Source: Nyssa sinensis
Lineage: Eukaryota > Streptophyta > Magnoliopsida > Cornales > Nyssaceae
DNA: 64,000 bases
Reading direction: 5' to 3'
Assembly: GCA_008638375.1 (NCBI GenBank)
Contig: CM018031.1
Coordinates: 64,996,188 to 65,060,187, forward strand
Shown: piece after piece, positions 11,046 to 20,744 of the stretch
How positions within the stretch are numbered: position 1 is the first letter of the stretch
Layout: each line of letters begins with the position of its first letter
Translations under genes and position numbers: made by a program
The notes under the pieces: generated by a model
The model's database searches: none
What the model was told of the DNA's origin: nothing
Seen by the model: the letters and a program-made list of their open reading frames with translations, nothing else

Positions 11046-12288
11046 TAAGGCAAAAAGATAGGAAAATGGGCAAAGTAGGGGAAAAGAGAAAGCAGGACAG
11101 TTGACTGGGATAAGCCCAAGCTATGCCAAGCATAACAATAATGATCGAAGCCCCAAATCCAAAGGACGGATAGCAAGCCCAGGTCTCTTTGATCCAGTTA
11201 GGGGATTGAAGGAACTGGGTCGAGTAGTGAAGTCGACCAGTTGAGTGGAGGATCTCCTCTTAATAGGTTTGTCCCAGAATTGAATAGGCCCCATTCTTTA
11301 ATAAAACGAATGAGACATGGGCTTAAAGACAGTGGGTCATCCAAGAAAGCAATGAGTAATCCAGGAGGAACCCAAGTAGGGATCTCAGTGGTGGTTAAAA
11401 GACATAAGCCAGTGGACTGAATATAGATGAAGAGAGAACCACAATCAGCGATGAAGGTCTCTCTCAACCGAGGCGACCAATGGAGGAGCAGAGGGCTATG
11501 GATAAGGGAGGAATCTAGTAAGATCGCTATACGGAGTCTTCAACATATGGAGTTGTGGGTTGGTTTCATCTTAGGAGGATCAGCAAAAGAGGATACAGCA
11601 ACGAAAGAATCTTGGAGTCATGGGGGCTTTGGTTGTGACAGGAGAGGGCCGGAAAGAGGTGGCGATACAGGTGAGGAGGTGGGCGGACGCTGAAGTGAGG
11701 AAGACAAAGTCACAGCTGGAAGCCATTTGGAGTGGGAGGAGGAGCCATTATTCTGCACCCCTCTTGCTGCACTAGCTCTAGATGAGAAACAAGGGGAGGT
11801 ATGTAATCAAGGTTCCGATCTACGGGAAGTAAGGGGTTTGATGTTGGCAGAAGGGAATAGGGAGGCTCATCTTTTCGAATTGAAGGAATTTAAAATGGTT
11901 GAGGTTTCAGAATGGGTGCCACAGAAAAGAAAAGGGTCTGAGTAAATTTTTGGGGGTGTCTTGCAGAAATATGAAGTTGAGTTAATAAGGCTCTTCCAAG
12001 AAATTGAGAGGAAAAGATGACAAGCTGTCAAGAATGGCAGGGGTAAAGAAAGTTGCAGTTGGAGAAAAAACTAAAAATGAGCTAAAGAATTTGGCTTCCT
12101 CAGTTAATTATGATACGAGGAAATGGGCAAGAGGGGCAAGAGGAGGGGGAAAGAGAGATGTTAAGGATAAGAACTCAATAAATCAGAAAATAATATCTTG
12201 GAATGTGAGGGGTCTGAATGATACAAACAATGGTGAAAGGTTATTTAAGGGAGTGGAAAACTATAGTAGTATGTATTCAGGAGACTAA

Positions 12289-12417
12289 AGTGGAGGAGGT
12301 AAACCCTTGGGGTTGGACGAGTTCGGAAGAAGCTTGGGTAATATCCCCAAGGTCCCAGGTTCAACTCCCACTTCAAGGGCCCTTACCAATCAAAACAAAA
12401 CAGTGGAGGTGGTAACC
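12289..12417 (+). mobile_element. tRNA-derived SINE (type 2) with target duplication
   Basis: A segment of about 96 bp (12306-12401) holds a box B match GGTTCAACTCC (12358-12368) and a weak box A (TGGACGAGTTCGG, near 12314). It is flanked by AGTGGAGGAGGTAAACC (12289-12305) and AGTGGAGGTGGTAACC (12402-12417). Removing it rejoins the L1 endonuclease frame after QETKVEEV. Its sequence differs from the SINEs at 19241 and 32995. Confidence 0.7.
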
Positions 12418-14034
12418 AAAGACTTGGTAAGGAGTTTGTGGGCCAATAGGTGCGGGTGGAGTGCATGAGCTTGGATGTTGTTGGTATGGCTGGGTGTATT
12501 TAGTGATGTGGGATTTGAGGAGATCACTTGCCTAGATCAGTGGATAAGCAGGGTTTTGGTTGCATACCAATTTAAGTAGAAAGATGACTTCGTGTGGTAT
12601 TTTTCTGAAGTATATGGTCCAGTGAGCGATGCCAAGAGGGTAATTTTGTGGGAAGAGATGAAGCAAGTGGGGATCAGGTGGAAAAGCCCTTGGTTCCTTG
12701 GGGGTGGAATATCAATGCGATGAGGTCTACAGTAGAGAAATTAGGAGGAGAAGATTGACCAGGGCAATGACAGATTTCTCAGACTTCATTAATTCAATGG
12801 AATTGGTAGATACGCCAATAGAGAGTGGGAGATTTATGTGGACCAATGGAAGGGAAAGACCTGCTACATCAAGATTAGATAGATTTTTGTTGTCAACAAC
12901 ACAGGAGGAACAATATCCGAGAGCTGCCTAAGCTTGTTTGTCCAGACCTCTCTTCGACCACACTCCTAATTCTTCTGGATTACGGGGAGTTAAGAAGGGG
13001 AGGAGACCATTTCACTTTGAGAACATGTGGCCTAGAGAGCCCGGATTTAGAGACTTGGTGGAGGGAGGGTGGCGAGTTATCATGTTTAGCCAAGCAGTTG
13101 ATGTTGAAAGGGGATTTAAAGAAATGGAATAGCGAGGTTTTCAGGAATGCACAGGTGAGGAAGACAAGGATTCTTTAAGAAATTAAGGACTTCGATGTCA
13201 CCAAGCAGGAGCTCCTCTCAAAAGAGGAACGTGTGAGCCGAGATGAGCTGAAAGGTAAGCTAGGAAGTTTACTGATGTCAGAAGAAATTTATTAGAGGCA
13301 GAAAATGAGAGCTTTGTGGCACAAGGAGGGCGATAGGAATACTAGATTTTCCATCGGGTGGCAAATGCACATCAAATGAGGAATAATATAAGTTCAGTAC
13401 AAATACAGGATAGGGCTCTAAACCAAGAGGAAGAGGTGCAGCAGAACATATTGGGTCTCTAAGAGAGGTTGTACATGAAAACTAGTACTTGGAGACATGT
13501 CATGGAGAATATTCAAGTTGATGCTTTGAATGATGTGGAGAGAATTAGGTAGGAAAGACTATTTAAGAGGATATCCTAGAAATTCTTCAATATTGTAATG
13601 GGGATAAAACCTCAAGTCCAGATGGGTTTACTACAACCTTCTTTCGGCAATGCTTGTTAGTTATATGAGACGCTGTCATGGCTGTTTTTGACTATTTCTT
13701 CAAGCATGGGACCTTTAAGAGAAGCCTTAAATCCCCATCTATCGCCTTGGTGCCAAAGAATGAGAGGGTGGAAATATTAGGGATATTAGGCCAATCAGTT
13801 TGGTGGGAAGAGTATATAAACTGTTGGCAAAGGTCCTTTCACTTAGATTGATAGGGGTGTTGGATAATGTCATCTTGGATAGCCAAAATGCTTTTGTTGG
13901 GGGGAAGGAAAATTCTTGATGATGCATTGATGGCCAATAAATGTATAGACGGCAGAAGGAAGAGCTTGGAGAAGGGGTCGGTATGTTAGTCGGATACTGA
14001 GAAGGCACTTGACCACATGAATTTGAGCGTTCTA

Positions 14035-14215
14035 TTGCTCTTGCATAGGAAGAAGGGGTTTGGGGATGGGTGGTGGAGGAAGTAGATTGAGTAGTGTATT
14101 TCCTCTGTAGCAATGTTTGTGAATTGGAGCTTTCTGCTGTTCATGCATAGGAAGATGGGGCTTGGGGATTGATGGAGGGTGGTGGAAGTAGATGGAGTAG
14201 TTTATTTCTTCCATG
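14035..14215 (+). repeat. Tandem duplication of about 102 bp inside L1 reverse transcriptase
   Basis: The segment around GCATAGGAAGA at 14043 recurs at 14145 with diverged sequence (for example AAGGGGTTTGGGGATG against TGGGGCTTGGGGATTG). It duplicates the region just before the GDPL motif of the reverse transcriptase. The period is near 102 bases (34 codons). Confidence 0.65.
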
Positions 14216-15251
14216 GCACTGTTAGTGTTGATGATTGGCTCCCCAGTGGGTTTCTTTTAAAGGGAGATCCATTATTGCCTTTGCTTTTCGTTGTCGTTAT
14301 GGAGGTTTTAAGTAGGATGTTTTCCACGGCCGTAGAGGAAGGCTTAACAAGAGGTTTTTGATAGAGAATACATCGGGGGAAAGAATTGAAATATCACATC
14401 TCTTTGTGGATGACACAATCATTTTCTGCTATGCAGAGAGCCCAGTCAGATTTTTTAGGTGTGTCTTGTTAAGTGTTCATGATGTCTCGGGTCTTAGGGT
14501 GAATCTATGTAAAAGAGAATTTATTAAAAATGAGAGACGTGAAGGATATCCACAGCTTGGCTTGGAATCTGGGGTGCGTTGGGTCCTTCCCGACAGTTTA
14601 TATGGGTTAGCCTCTGGGAGCTTGTTTGAAGGCTAAGACGGTGTAGAATCCTATGGCAGATAGGTCTCAGAAAAGCTTAGTAGGGTGAAAAAGGCAGTAC
14701 CTTCCAAGAGGGAAAGCTCACATTGATAAAAAAAAAAAATTATGCTTGCAAGTCTTCCAACCTATTACACGTCGCTGCTTCCTATGTTGGTTGAGGTGGC
14801 AACGAGGTTCGACAAGCTTCAGAAGGATTTCCTGTGTGGAGGAGTTTAGGAGGAGAGAAAAATCCAACTAGTCAGGTGGGAAAAAATTAGAATGCATGTG
14901 CATGAGGGAGGGTTGGGGATAAAGGATTTGCAGGCCTTTAACAAGGCTTTGTTGGGGAAATGGCTATAAAGGTTTGCTTTGGAGCATAATGTAAAGTAGA
15001 GGAATGTTATAGCAACTAAATTTAGGTGCGAGATAGGCGGATGGCTCACCAAGGAGGTGGAAGGACCTAATGGACTCGGTTTATGAAAATCCATTAGGAA
15101 AGGGTTAGAGGATCTTTTTTTCGCTTCATTAGCTTTGAGATTGGAGAACACACGTGTATGAAATTTTGGCAAGATGCTTGGAGTGGGGATGATGAGTTGA
15201 AGGATCGGTTTGCTCGTCTTTTCTGTGTGGTGGTTAACATGGATGCATTTG

Positions 15252-15447
15252 TGTGGAAATCCCGAATGATTTGGAGGAAATCGTGGGCGATGATTGAGGC
15301 TCTAATTAGATGTGATATTTAGGCTAGCTATATGGGTTGACTTTTATATTTCCATGTTTTGTTCTCTTTGAACATGTTAAATAGGGACCCGAGTATGTAA
15401 ATAATACACAACTTGAATATACAAGAAGATAATTCTCATTCTCTACA
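15252..15447 (+). repeat. Copia 5' LTR
   Basis: It begins TGTGGAAATCCC and ends TCTCTACA. Compared with the 3' LTR it lacks a short GGAGGAGATTT-like insertion and differs at a few bases. Confidence 0.95.
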
Positions 15448-15459
15448 TGGTATCAGAGC
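15448..15459 (+). other. Copia primer-binding site
   Basis: TGGTATCAGAGC directly follows the 5' LTR and is complementary to the 3' end of initiator tRNA-Met, which primes minus-strand DNA synthesis. Confidence 0.95.
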
Positions 15460-15487
15460 TCGGGTTACTCTGAAACCCTAGCAATCC

Positions 15488-15921
15488 ATGGCTGCCCAAA
15501 AGGGAGAGAGTCATGTGTCCAGTCAGTCGACAACCCAGGAAGGAGAGTCGGAGCTTACCTCTTCTATGGGCTCGGCTGGTGTGTTCAAGACTTCCCCACT
15601 CAATCTTACTGTAGAAAACTCAATGGTAAGAATTATCGAGAGTGGGCGTAGTCCATCAAACTCATTATCGACGGTAAGGGAAAGCTCGGCTTTCTTACCA
15701 GGCGAAACTCGCAAACCACCTCCCACCGACGCAGCTGCCTCCCAGAAATGGCGGTCCGAGAATTCCTTGATAACCTCGTGTCTGATTAACTCCATGAAGC
15801 CAACCATCGGAAAAACCTACATGTTCCTCCCGACGGCAAAGGATGTGTGGGACGCCGTGCGAGAGACATACTCCGATACTGAAGATGCATCTCAAATCTC
15901 CGATACTGAAGATGCATCTCA
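15488..15921 (+). pseudogene. Copia gag, N-terminal part, frameshifted
   Basis: An ATG at 15488 opens a frame whose start is MAAQKGESHVSS. Around 15620 the conserved LNGKNYREW-type gag motif is split between frames, and INSMKPTIGKTYMFLP then AKDVWDAVRETYSD follow. A 27-bp unit (15871-15897) is tandemly repeated at 15898-15924, adding nine codons. The frame then runs into the inverted pol piece and ends at 15937. Confidence 0.8.
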
Positions 15922-16197
15922 ATTTTGGCCTTCTTGAGTAGACAAGTGTTTCTCTATTTGTTTGTATTTCCGTGTCTCTCCCTGAGTTCAAGTTTCCTTT
16001 TGTACTAGGCAAAGTGGTAGATATAGGGTCTGGAGTAGACTCGAAAACTGCACCATCGAAGTAGTCTATGTTTAAGGGGCGAGCTTCACTCACGGACTCC
16101 CCCTGAAGCGAGTAGTAGGGAGTATCTTCAAAGAAGGTAACGTCCAGGCAAACATAGAGCTTTTGTGAGAGGGGATCATAGCATTTGTAGCCCTTCT
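15922..16197 (-). other. Inverted pol segment lodged inside gag
   Basis: On the minus strand this piece encodes GYKCYDPLSQKLYVCLDV, then RPLNIDYFDGAVF and finally LVYSRR. This is the stretch between integrase and reverse transcriptase of a Copia pol. On the plus strand it interrupts gag between the AVRETYSD region and VWQMKQGDQEV. The same stretch is missing from its expected place near 17560. Confidence 0.8.
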
Positions 16198-16640
16198 GTA
16201 TGGCAGATGAAGCAAGGAGATCAGGAAGTTACAAAGTTCTACACAGAGATGTTAGGATTGTGGCAAGAACTTGACCTCAGCTGCGGCGAAGAATGGGAGT
16301 GCACAGGTGATAGCGTTCGATTCAAGAAGAAGATGGAAGCCGAGAAGGTATTCGAGTTTCTAGCGGGGCTGAATCGCGAGCTCGACGACGTGCGAAGCAG
16401 GATTTTGGATCGACGGCCGCTACCTTCCATCCGAGAGGTATTTGCTGAGGTGCGACGGGAAGAACAGAGGAGGAAGGTGATGTTAAAGGGGCAGTCCTCC
16501 TCTGGGCCCAAGGCATCAGCTCTTGTCTCACGTGGGCCTCAAGCTAGATCTGGCGCAAGACAGTCCAGAAGGCCTTATTGCGACCACTGCAAAAAAAAGG
16601 GGCCATACTAAAGAAACTTGCTGGACCTTACATGGGAAGC
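16198..16640 (+). pseudogene. Copia gag, C-terminal part with zinc knuckle
   Basis: The frame gives VWQMKQGDQEVTKFYTEM, a FLAGLNRELDDVRSRIL stretch and PYCDHCKKKG. A frameshift in the A-run near 16590 is followed by HTKETCW. Together these form the CX2CX4HX4C nucleocapsid knuckle. It packages RNA in the virus-like particle of active relatives; this copy is broken. Confidence 0.85.
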
Positions 16641-16899
16641 CCGCTGGACTGGAAGCCCAGACAGCCAATAAAGCCCATGGTCATCAGGCCTCCATTGAAG
16701 CCCAGGCGGAAAAAATGCCCACAGACAATCATCAGTCAGCTTCTAGTGGGGGATTTAATTCCGACCAACTTGCAAAACTATATGAGCTTTTTTCCAATTT
16801 CCAAGCCTCCGGTCAGTTTTCTACTACTCTGTCATTGGATCTTTAGCCCACAAAGGTACCTTTCTGACAGCTCTTAGTACCACGTCTCATTTTAGTCCT

Positions 16900-17172
16900 T
16901 GAATTATTGACTCTGGTGCGTCTGACCATATGACCGATGCACATCATTTGTTTTCTACATATTTACCTTGTGCCGGTAATTTAAAAGTGAAAATTGCATA
17001 TGGTACTTTATCTCCAGATGCTGGCAAGGGGAGTATTCGTATTTCTAAGTCTATTACTCTAGACTCTGTCCTTCATGTTCCTAATTTATCTTGCAATTTG
17101 CTATCTATTAGTCAGTTAACCATACAGTCTAACTGCTCAGCTAAATTCCTACCCTCTCATTGTCTCTTTTAG
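16900..17172 (+). pseudogene. Copia protease remnant
   Basis: IIDSGASDHMT carries the aspartic protease DSGA motif, followed by LHVPNLSCNLLSISQLT, the conserved end of the domain. A stop (TGA) stands just before IIDSG. Confidence 0.85.
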
Positions 17173-17289
17173 GACCTATCATCGGGGAAGACGATTGGCA
17201 GTGCTAAGGAATGTGAGGGGCTATACTACTTCAACGAAGCTAATATGAGTGAACAGTGTTCTCCTAATGTTTGTAATTCCGCATCTAGT

Positions 17290-17580
17290 CCTTAGGACAG
17301 TGAACTTTTGTTGTGGCACAAAAGAATGGGTCATCCTAGTTTTCAGTATTTGCAGCACTTATTTCCTTCACTATGTTCGAATAAAAATTCCTTGGATTTT
17401 CAGTGTGAAGTGTGTGAACTTGCCAAACACCATCGTACTACTTTTCCTAGATCTGAGTATAAACCATCCATGCCCTTAACTCTGATTCATAGTGATCTAT
17501 GGGGACCTTCCCATAACCCCCAATAGGACCCATAAAAAATGGTTTATTACTTTTATTGATGACTTTGCAAAAGAATGGGA
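17290..17580 (+). pseudogene. Copia GAG-pre-integrase and truncated integrase
   Basis: LLWHKRMGHPSFQYLQ and CEVCELAKHHRT show the zinc-binding start of integrase, and LIHSDLWGPS its first catalytic aspartate region. It stops at a FIDDFAK-like motif near 17565, where the reading jumps to sequence just before reverse transcriptase. GATGACTTTGC occurs at both sides of the junction (about 17557 and 17590), a possible microhomology for the deletion. Confidence 0.85.
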
Positions 17581-17589
17581 CTTGGGGGG

Positions 17590-18552
17590 TGATGACTTTG
17601 CCAAGAGGGAAGAAAACCAGTGGGCTATAAATGGGTGTTCACAGTGAAATACAAGGCTAATGGCACGGTAGAACGATACAAAGCCCGCCTTGTTGCAAAG
17701 GGGTTCACTCAAACCTACGGCATTCACTACACCGAGACATTTGCACCAGTGGCAAAGCTGAATACTATACGAGTCCTTCTATCCTTGGCAGCAAACCTGA
17801 ACTGGCCACTTCATCAGTTTGACATCAAGAATGCCTTTCTGAATGGTGAGCTAGAAGAAGAAGTGTTCATGACGCTACCACCAGGATTTTGCAAAGAGGG
17901 AGAAGAAACCAAAGTATGCAAATTGAAGAAATCCCTGTATGGACTCGAGCAATCTCCGAGAGCGTAGTTTGATAGGTTTGCAAAGGTGATAAAAAATCAA
18001 GGATATCAACAGGGACAGTCAGATCATACTATGTTCTTCAAACAGTCCAAAGATGGAAGAAGGATCATCCTGATCGTATATGTTGATGACATCATTCTCA
18101 CTAGAGATGACACAGGAGAGGTGGAAAGATTGAAGAAGGTTTTAGCTACAGAGTTTGAGGTAAAAGACCCGAGTCAAATGCGATACTTCCTGGGAATGGA
18201 GGTCGCCAAATCAAGGAAGGGAATTAGTGTCTTTCAGAGAAAGTATGTACTTGACTTGTTGACTGAGACTGGCATGCTTGGTTGCGGGCCAAGCGATACT
18301 CCTATCGAGGCAGGGAAAAGAATTGGAGACGCTGGGAAACCCGTGGATAGAGAGAGATATCAGCGGCTAGTAGGCAGACTGATCTACCTTTCTCACACTA
18401 GACCTGCCATTGCTTTGGCCATAAGTGTGGTTAAGCAGCACGTGCATTCACCAAAGGAAAGTCACCTAGAAGCAGTATACAAGATCCTCAGATATCTGAA
18501 GGCTCTCCAAGGCGAGGACTATTCTTTAAGAAGGGTGACAGTAAGAAGGTAG
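17590..18552 (+). pseudogene. Copia reverse transcriptase
   Basis: [20 protein letters not shown] and [13 protein letters not shown] start the domain; [13 protein letters not shown] holds one catalytic aspartate and LIVYVDDIIL (about 18076) the YVDD pair. A TAG at 17966 splits two long frames (17620-17967 and 17986-18552). The copy is fairly young judging by the long open stretches. Confidence 0.93.
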
Positions 18553-19027
18553 AGATCTATACAGATGCAGATTGGGCAGGATTAGCAGAAGACAGAAGAT
18601 CTACTTCCGGCTACTGTACCTATGTTTGAGGAAATCTAGTAACATGGAGAAGTAAGAAGCAGATTGTCGTAGCCAGAAGCAGTGCCGAGGCTGAGTTCAG
18701 AGCGGTTGCACAAGGGATGTGTGAAGGACTATGGTTATAGAAGCTTTTGGAAGAGCTACACATCACAATAGAGTTCCCCATCAAACTCTATTGCGACAAC
18801 AAAGCCACCATCAGCATTTCTCATAATCCTGTTCAGCACAACAGGAACTAAACATATAAAAGTGGACAGGCATTTTATAAAAGAAAAAATTGAGAAGGAG
18901 GACAATCTGCATGACTTATATCCTACAAGGGAACAAGTGACAGATGTATTCATTAAGGGATTACCGAGATCTAGCTTTGAAGATTTTATTTGCAAGTTGG
19001 ACATGATCAAGATCTATGATCCAATTT
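18553..19027 (+). pseudogene. Copia RNase H
   Basis: After a frameshift the translation gives YTDADWAG, DRRSTSGYC, ARSSAEAEFRAVAQG and LYCDNKATISISHNPV. These are the conserved RNase H motifs with their acidic residues. Several in-frame stops interrupt it. Confidence 0.88.
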
Positions 19028-19036
19028 GAGGGGGAG
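19028..19036 (+). other. Copia polypurine tract
   Basis: GAGGGGGAG lies immediately before the 3' LTR and is the expected plus-strand primer. Confidence 0.9.
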
Positions 19037-19240
19037 TGTGGAAATCCCGAATGATTTGGAGGAGATTTGGAGGAAATCGTGGGAGATGATTGAGGCTCTA
19101 ATTAGATGTGCTATTTAGGCTAGTTATATGGGTTGACTTTTATATTTCCATGTTTTGTTCTCTTTGTACATGTTAAATAGGGACCCGTATGTAAATAATA
19201 CACAATTGAATATACAAGAAGATAATTCTCATTCTCTACA
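19037..19240 (+). repeat. Copia 3' LTR
   Basis: It begins TGTGGAAATCCC and ends TCTCTACA like the 5' LTR, with a few indels; the pair is close to identical, which points to a moderately recent insertion. Confidence 0.95.
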
Positions 19241-19394
19241 ATTTGTACCAAAAAGTTCTAGCTTGGTTGGTATCTCCTCCACCTCTCATATGGAAGGTTG
19301 AGGGTTCAAGTCCCCTTCGGGTAAAAAGTGAGTGTGTGTGTGTGTGTGTGTGTCATTTACCTATCCAAAAAAGAAAAAAAACATGTATGCATTG
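19241..19394 (+). mobile_element. tRNA-derived SINE (type 1), split from its 5' target repeat by the Copia
   Basis: Box A TAGCTTGGTTGG (19259-19270) and box B GGTTCAAGTCC (19303-19313) are followed by a GT run and an A-rich tail. The 3' target repeat ACATGTATGCATTGT starts at 19381. Its partner AACATGGATGCATTTGT is at 15236-15252, on the far side of the Copia. The Copia thus entered the SINE border and copied ATTTG. Removing both restores the L1 frame. Confidence 0.85.
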
Positions 19395-20176
19395 TGGCTG
19401 ATTATGTGTCTTGGTCAGGGGGTGTTATGGATTGGGAACCTAGTTTTAGAAGGAATTTTCAGGACTGTGAGATAAAGGAAATTCTTAGGTTGTTGGAGTT
19501 GCTTCAACACGTCAAGCCTATTATCGGGAGAGAGGACATCCATAAGTGGAAATTGAATAGGTCTAGAAATTTCACCGTCAGGTTGTACTACTGATAGATG
19601 GCTAGGAAGGGAGAGCTAGATTTCCCTTGGAAGATAATCTTTTTCTGTAAGGCCCCTACAAAGGTAGCTTTCTCCATTTGTATAGTGGCTTCAGGAGCAA
19701 GCTAGACTACTAATAATCATCAGAAAAAAGATTATAGAATCATGAGACTATAAGAAACTATTGCTCATCTCTTCTTCATTGTTCGATGGCTTGCGACATG
19801 TAGAGCGTTCTTTTCTCGATTTTTGGCTGTGCTTGGATAATGCTCAAGTAAGGGACTTCCCCATCGGGTGGACGGGGAGTGAGAGGAGGGATATGAGGAA
19901 GGTGTGGAAGATGGCCCTGTTTTGCCTTTTTTTGGTGCTTGTGGCGTGAAAGAAATAGAAAAAAAATTTGAAGGGAAAGAAATGCCCCTTTGTCGATTTA
20001 AAGACTATGATTTGGAAATGTTATACTTGTCGGTACTTGATTTGTACCCATTGTATGCAGATTCTTTTGTAGAGTTTTGGGATGTTTGAGACTTCAGTTT
20101 GTGAATCACCTCCTTTTTATATGGGTTTCGCCCTCGTCAAGAGATTTTAATACAATACTTTTATTTAAAAAAGAAA
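19381..20176 (+). mobile_element. Long L1 LINE, 3' part
   Basis: The translation VADYVSWSGG then DWEPSFRRNFQDCEIKEI continues the L1 interrupted at 15251. Further broken frames and SFVEFWDV end the C-terminus, followed by a 3' UTR and a short A-rich tail near 20170. Confidence 0.85.
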
Positions 20177-20744
20177 TTAATTTTGGTGTCAATAACTATT
20201 TCTAGCCAAGAAAATGGCTGGTCAGGTTGTAAGGGTATCTTATTTGTTTATGTGAAAGCAAATATTCTAGACGATATTATGTTTCCCAAAACAAACATAA
20301 TTTTTAGGTGAAATAAAATTTGGAGCACCAATCCGAAGTTCCAAGAATAGAAATTTAACTATTTTGGAGGATGAGAACTTGTTCTAGAAAGCCCTTGGGA
20401 ACAAGCCGAACAATGTTAATATGCTGCTCATTTCAGTTGCCAAGAATCATGCCTAACACATTATTCAGTACCAATCCCCGTAAATGGGAAGGGCTCAAGC
20501 ACTGGTTAGACTAAAAATATATCTTCTATGATGAGACAACTTGTTGCTGCACTCTTGAAACATGGGGAGAGTGTTGTCCGAAGCTCTTTTTATAAATTAA
20601 ACATATGGAAGTTCCACCGTCTGGTTTTCCAGAAGTGGTTGTGCTTTCTAGGCTAAACTGATACTAAGATTAGCCTTTAAGCTCTTTGAATAAACTTTTT
20701 CTAAGGGATACTCAGAGAAATAATCCCTCATGTGTTGGTGTGTG
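20177..20744. other. Intron 5 sequence without recognised elements
   Basis: The sequence is moderately AT-rich with no coding signal or terminal repeats that I can identify. Confidence 0.5.

Larger units (their letters stand above)
11060..15251 (+). mobile_element. Long L1 LINE, 5' part: ORF1 remnant, endonuclease, reverse transcriptase
   Basis: From about 11060 broken frames represent ORF1. At 12187 the endonuclease begins with KIISWNVRGLN, followed near 12265 by VVCIQETK in another frame. Near 12840 come FMWTNGRE and SRLDRFLLS. Around 13600 SSPDGFTTTFFRQC marks the reverse-transcriptase start, and near 14400 ISHLFVDDTIIFC is the catalytic palm. The C-terminal region runs to 15235, where a SINE and then a Copia element interrupt it; it resumes at 19381. 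There are numerous stops, so it is inactive. Confidence 0.88.
15252..19240 (+). mobile_element. Copia LTR retrotransposon with both LTRs and ATTTG target duplication
   Basis: The element has LTRs at 15252-15447 and 19037-19240, a primer site right after the first, a purine tract right before the second, and ATTTG on both sides (15247-15251 and 19241-19245). The order gag, protease, integrase, reverse transcriptase, RNase H is that of Copia. Frameshifts, an internal deletion of most of the integrase and an inverted pol piece in gag make it non-autonomous. It inserted into the 5' end of a SINE that already sat in the L1. Confidence 0.95.

Noticed and set aside
15695..16093. A 132-residue minus-strand frame within the Copia as a separate antisense gene
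   Set aside because: Its sequence is the integrase-reverse transcriptase linker of Copia pol, lodged here in inverted orientation.
19259..19313. A tRNA gene suggested by box A and box B
   Set aside because: No cloverleaf or acceptor stem forms; target repeats and an A-rich tail show a SINE.
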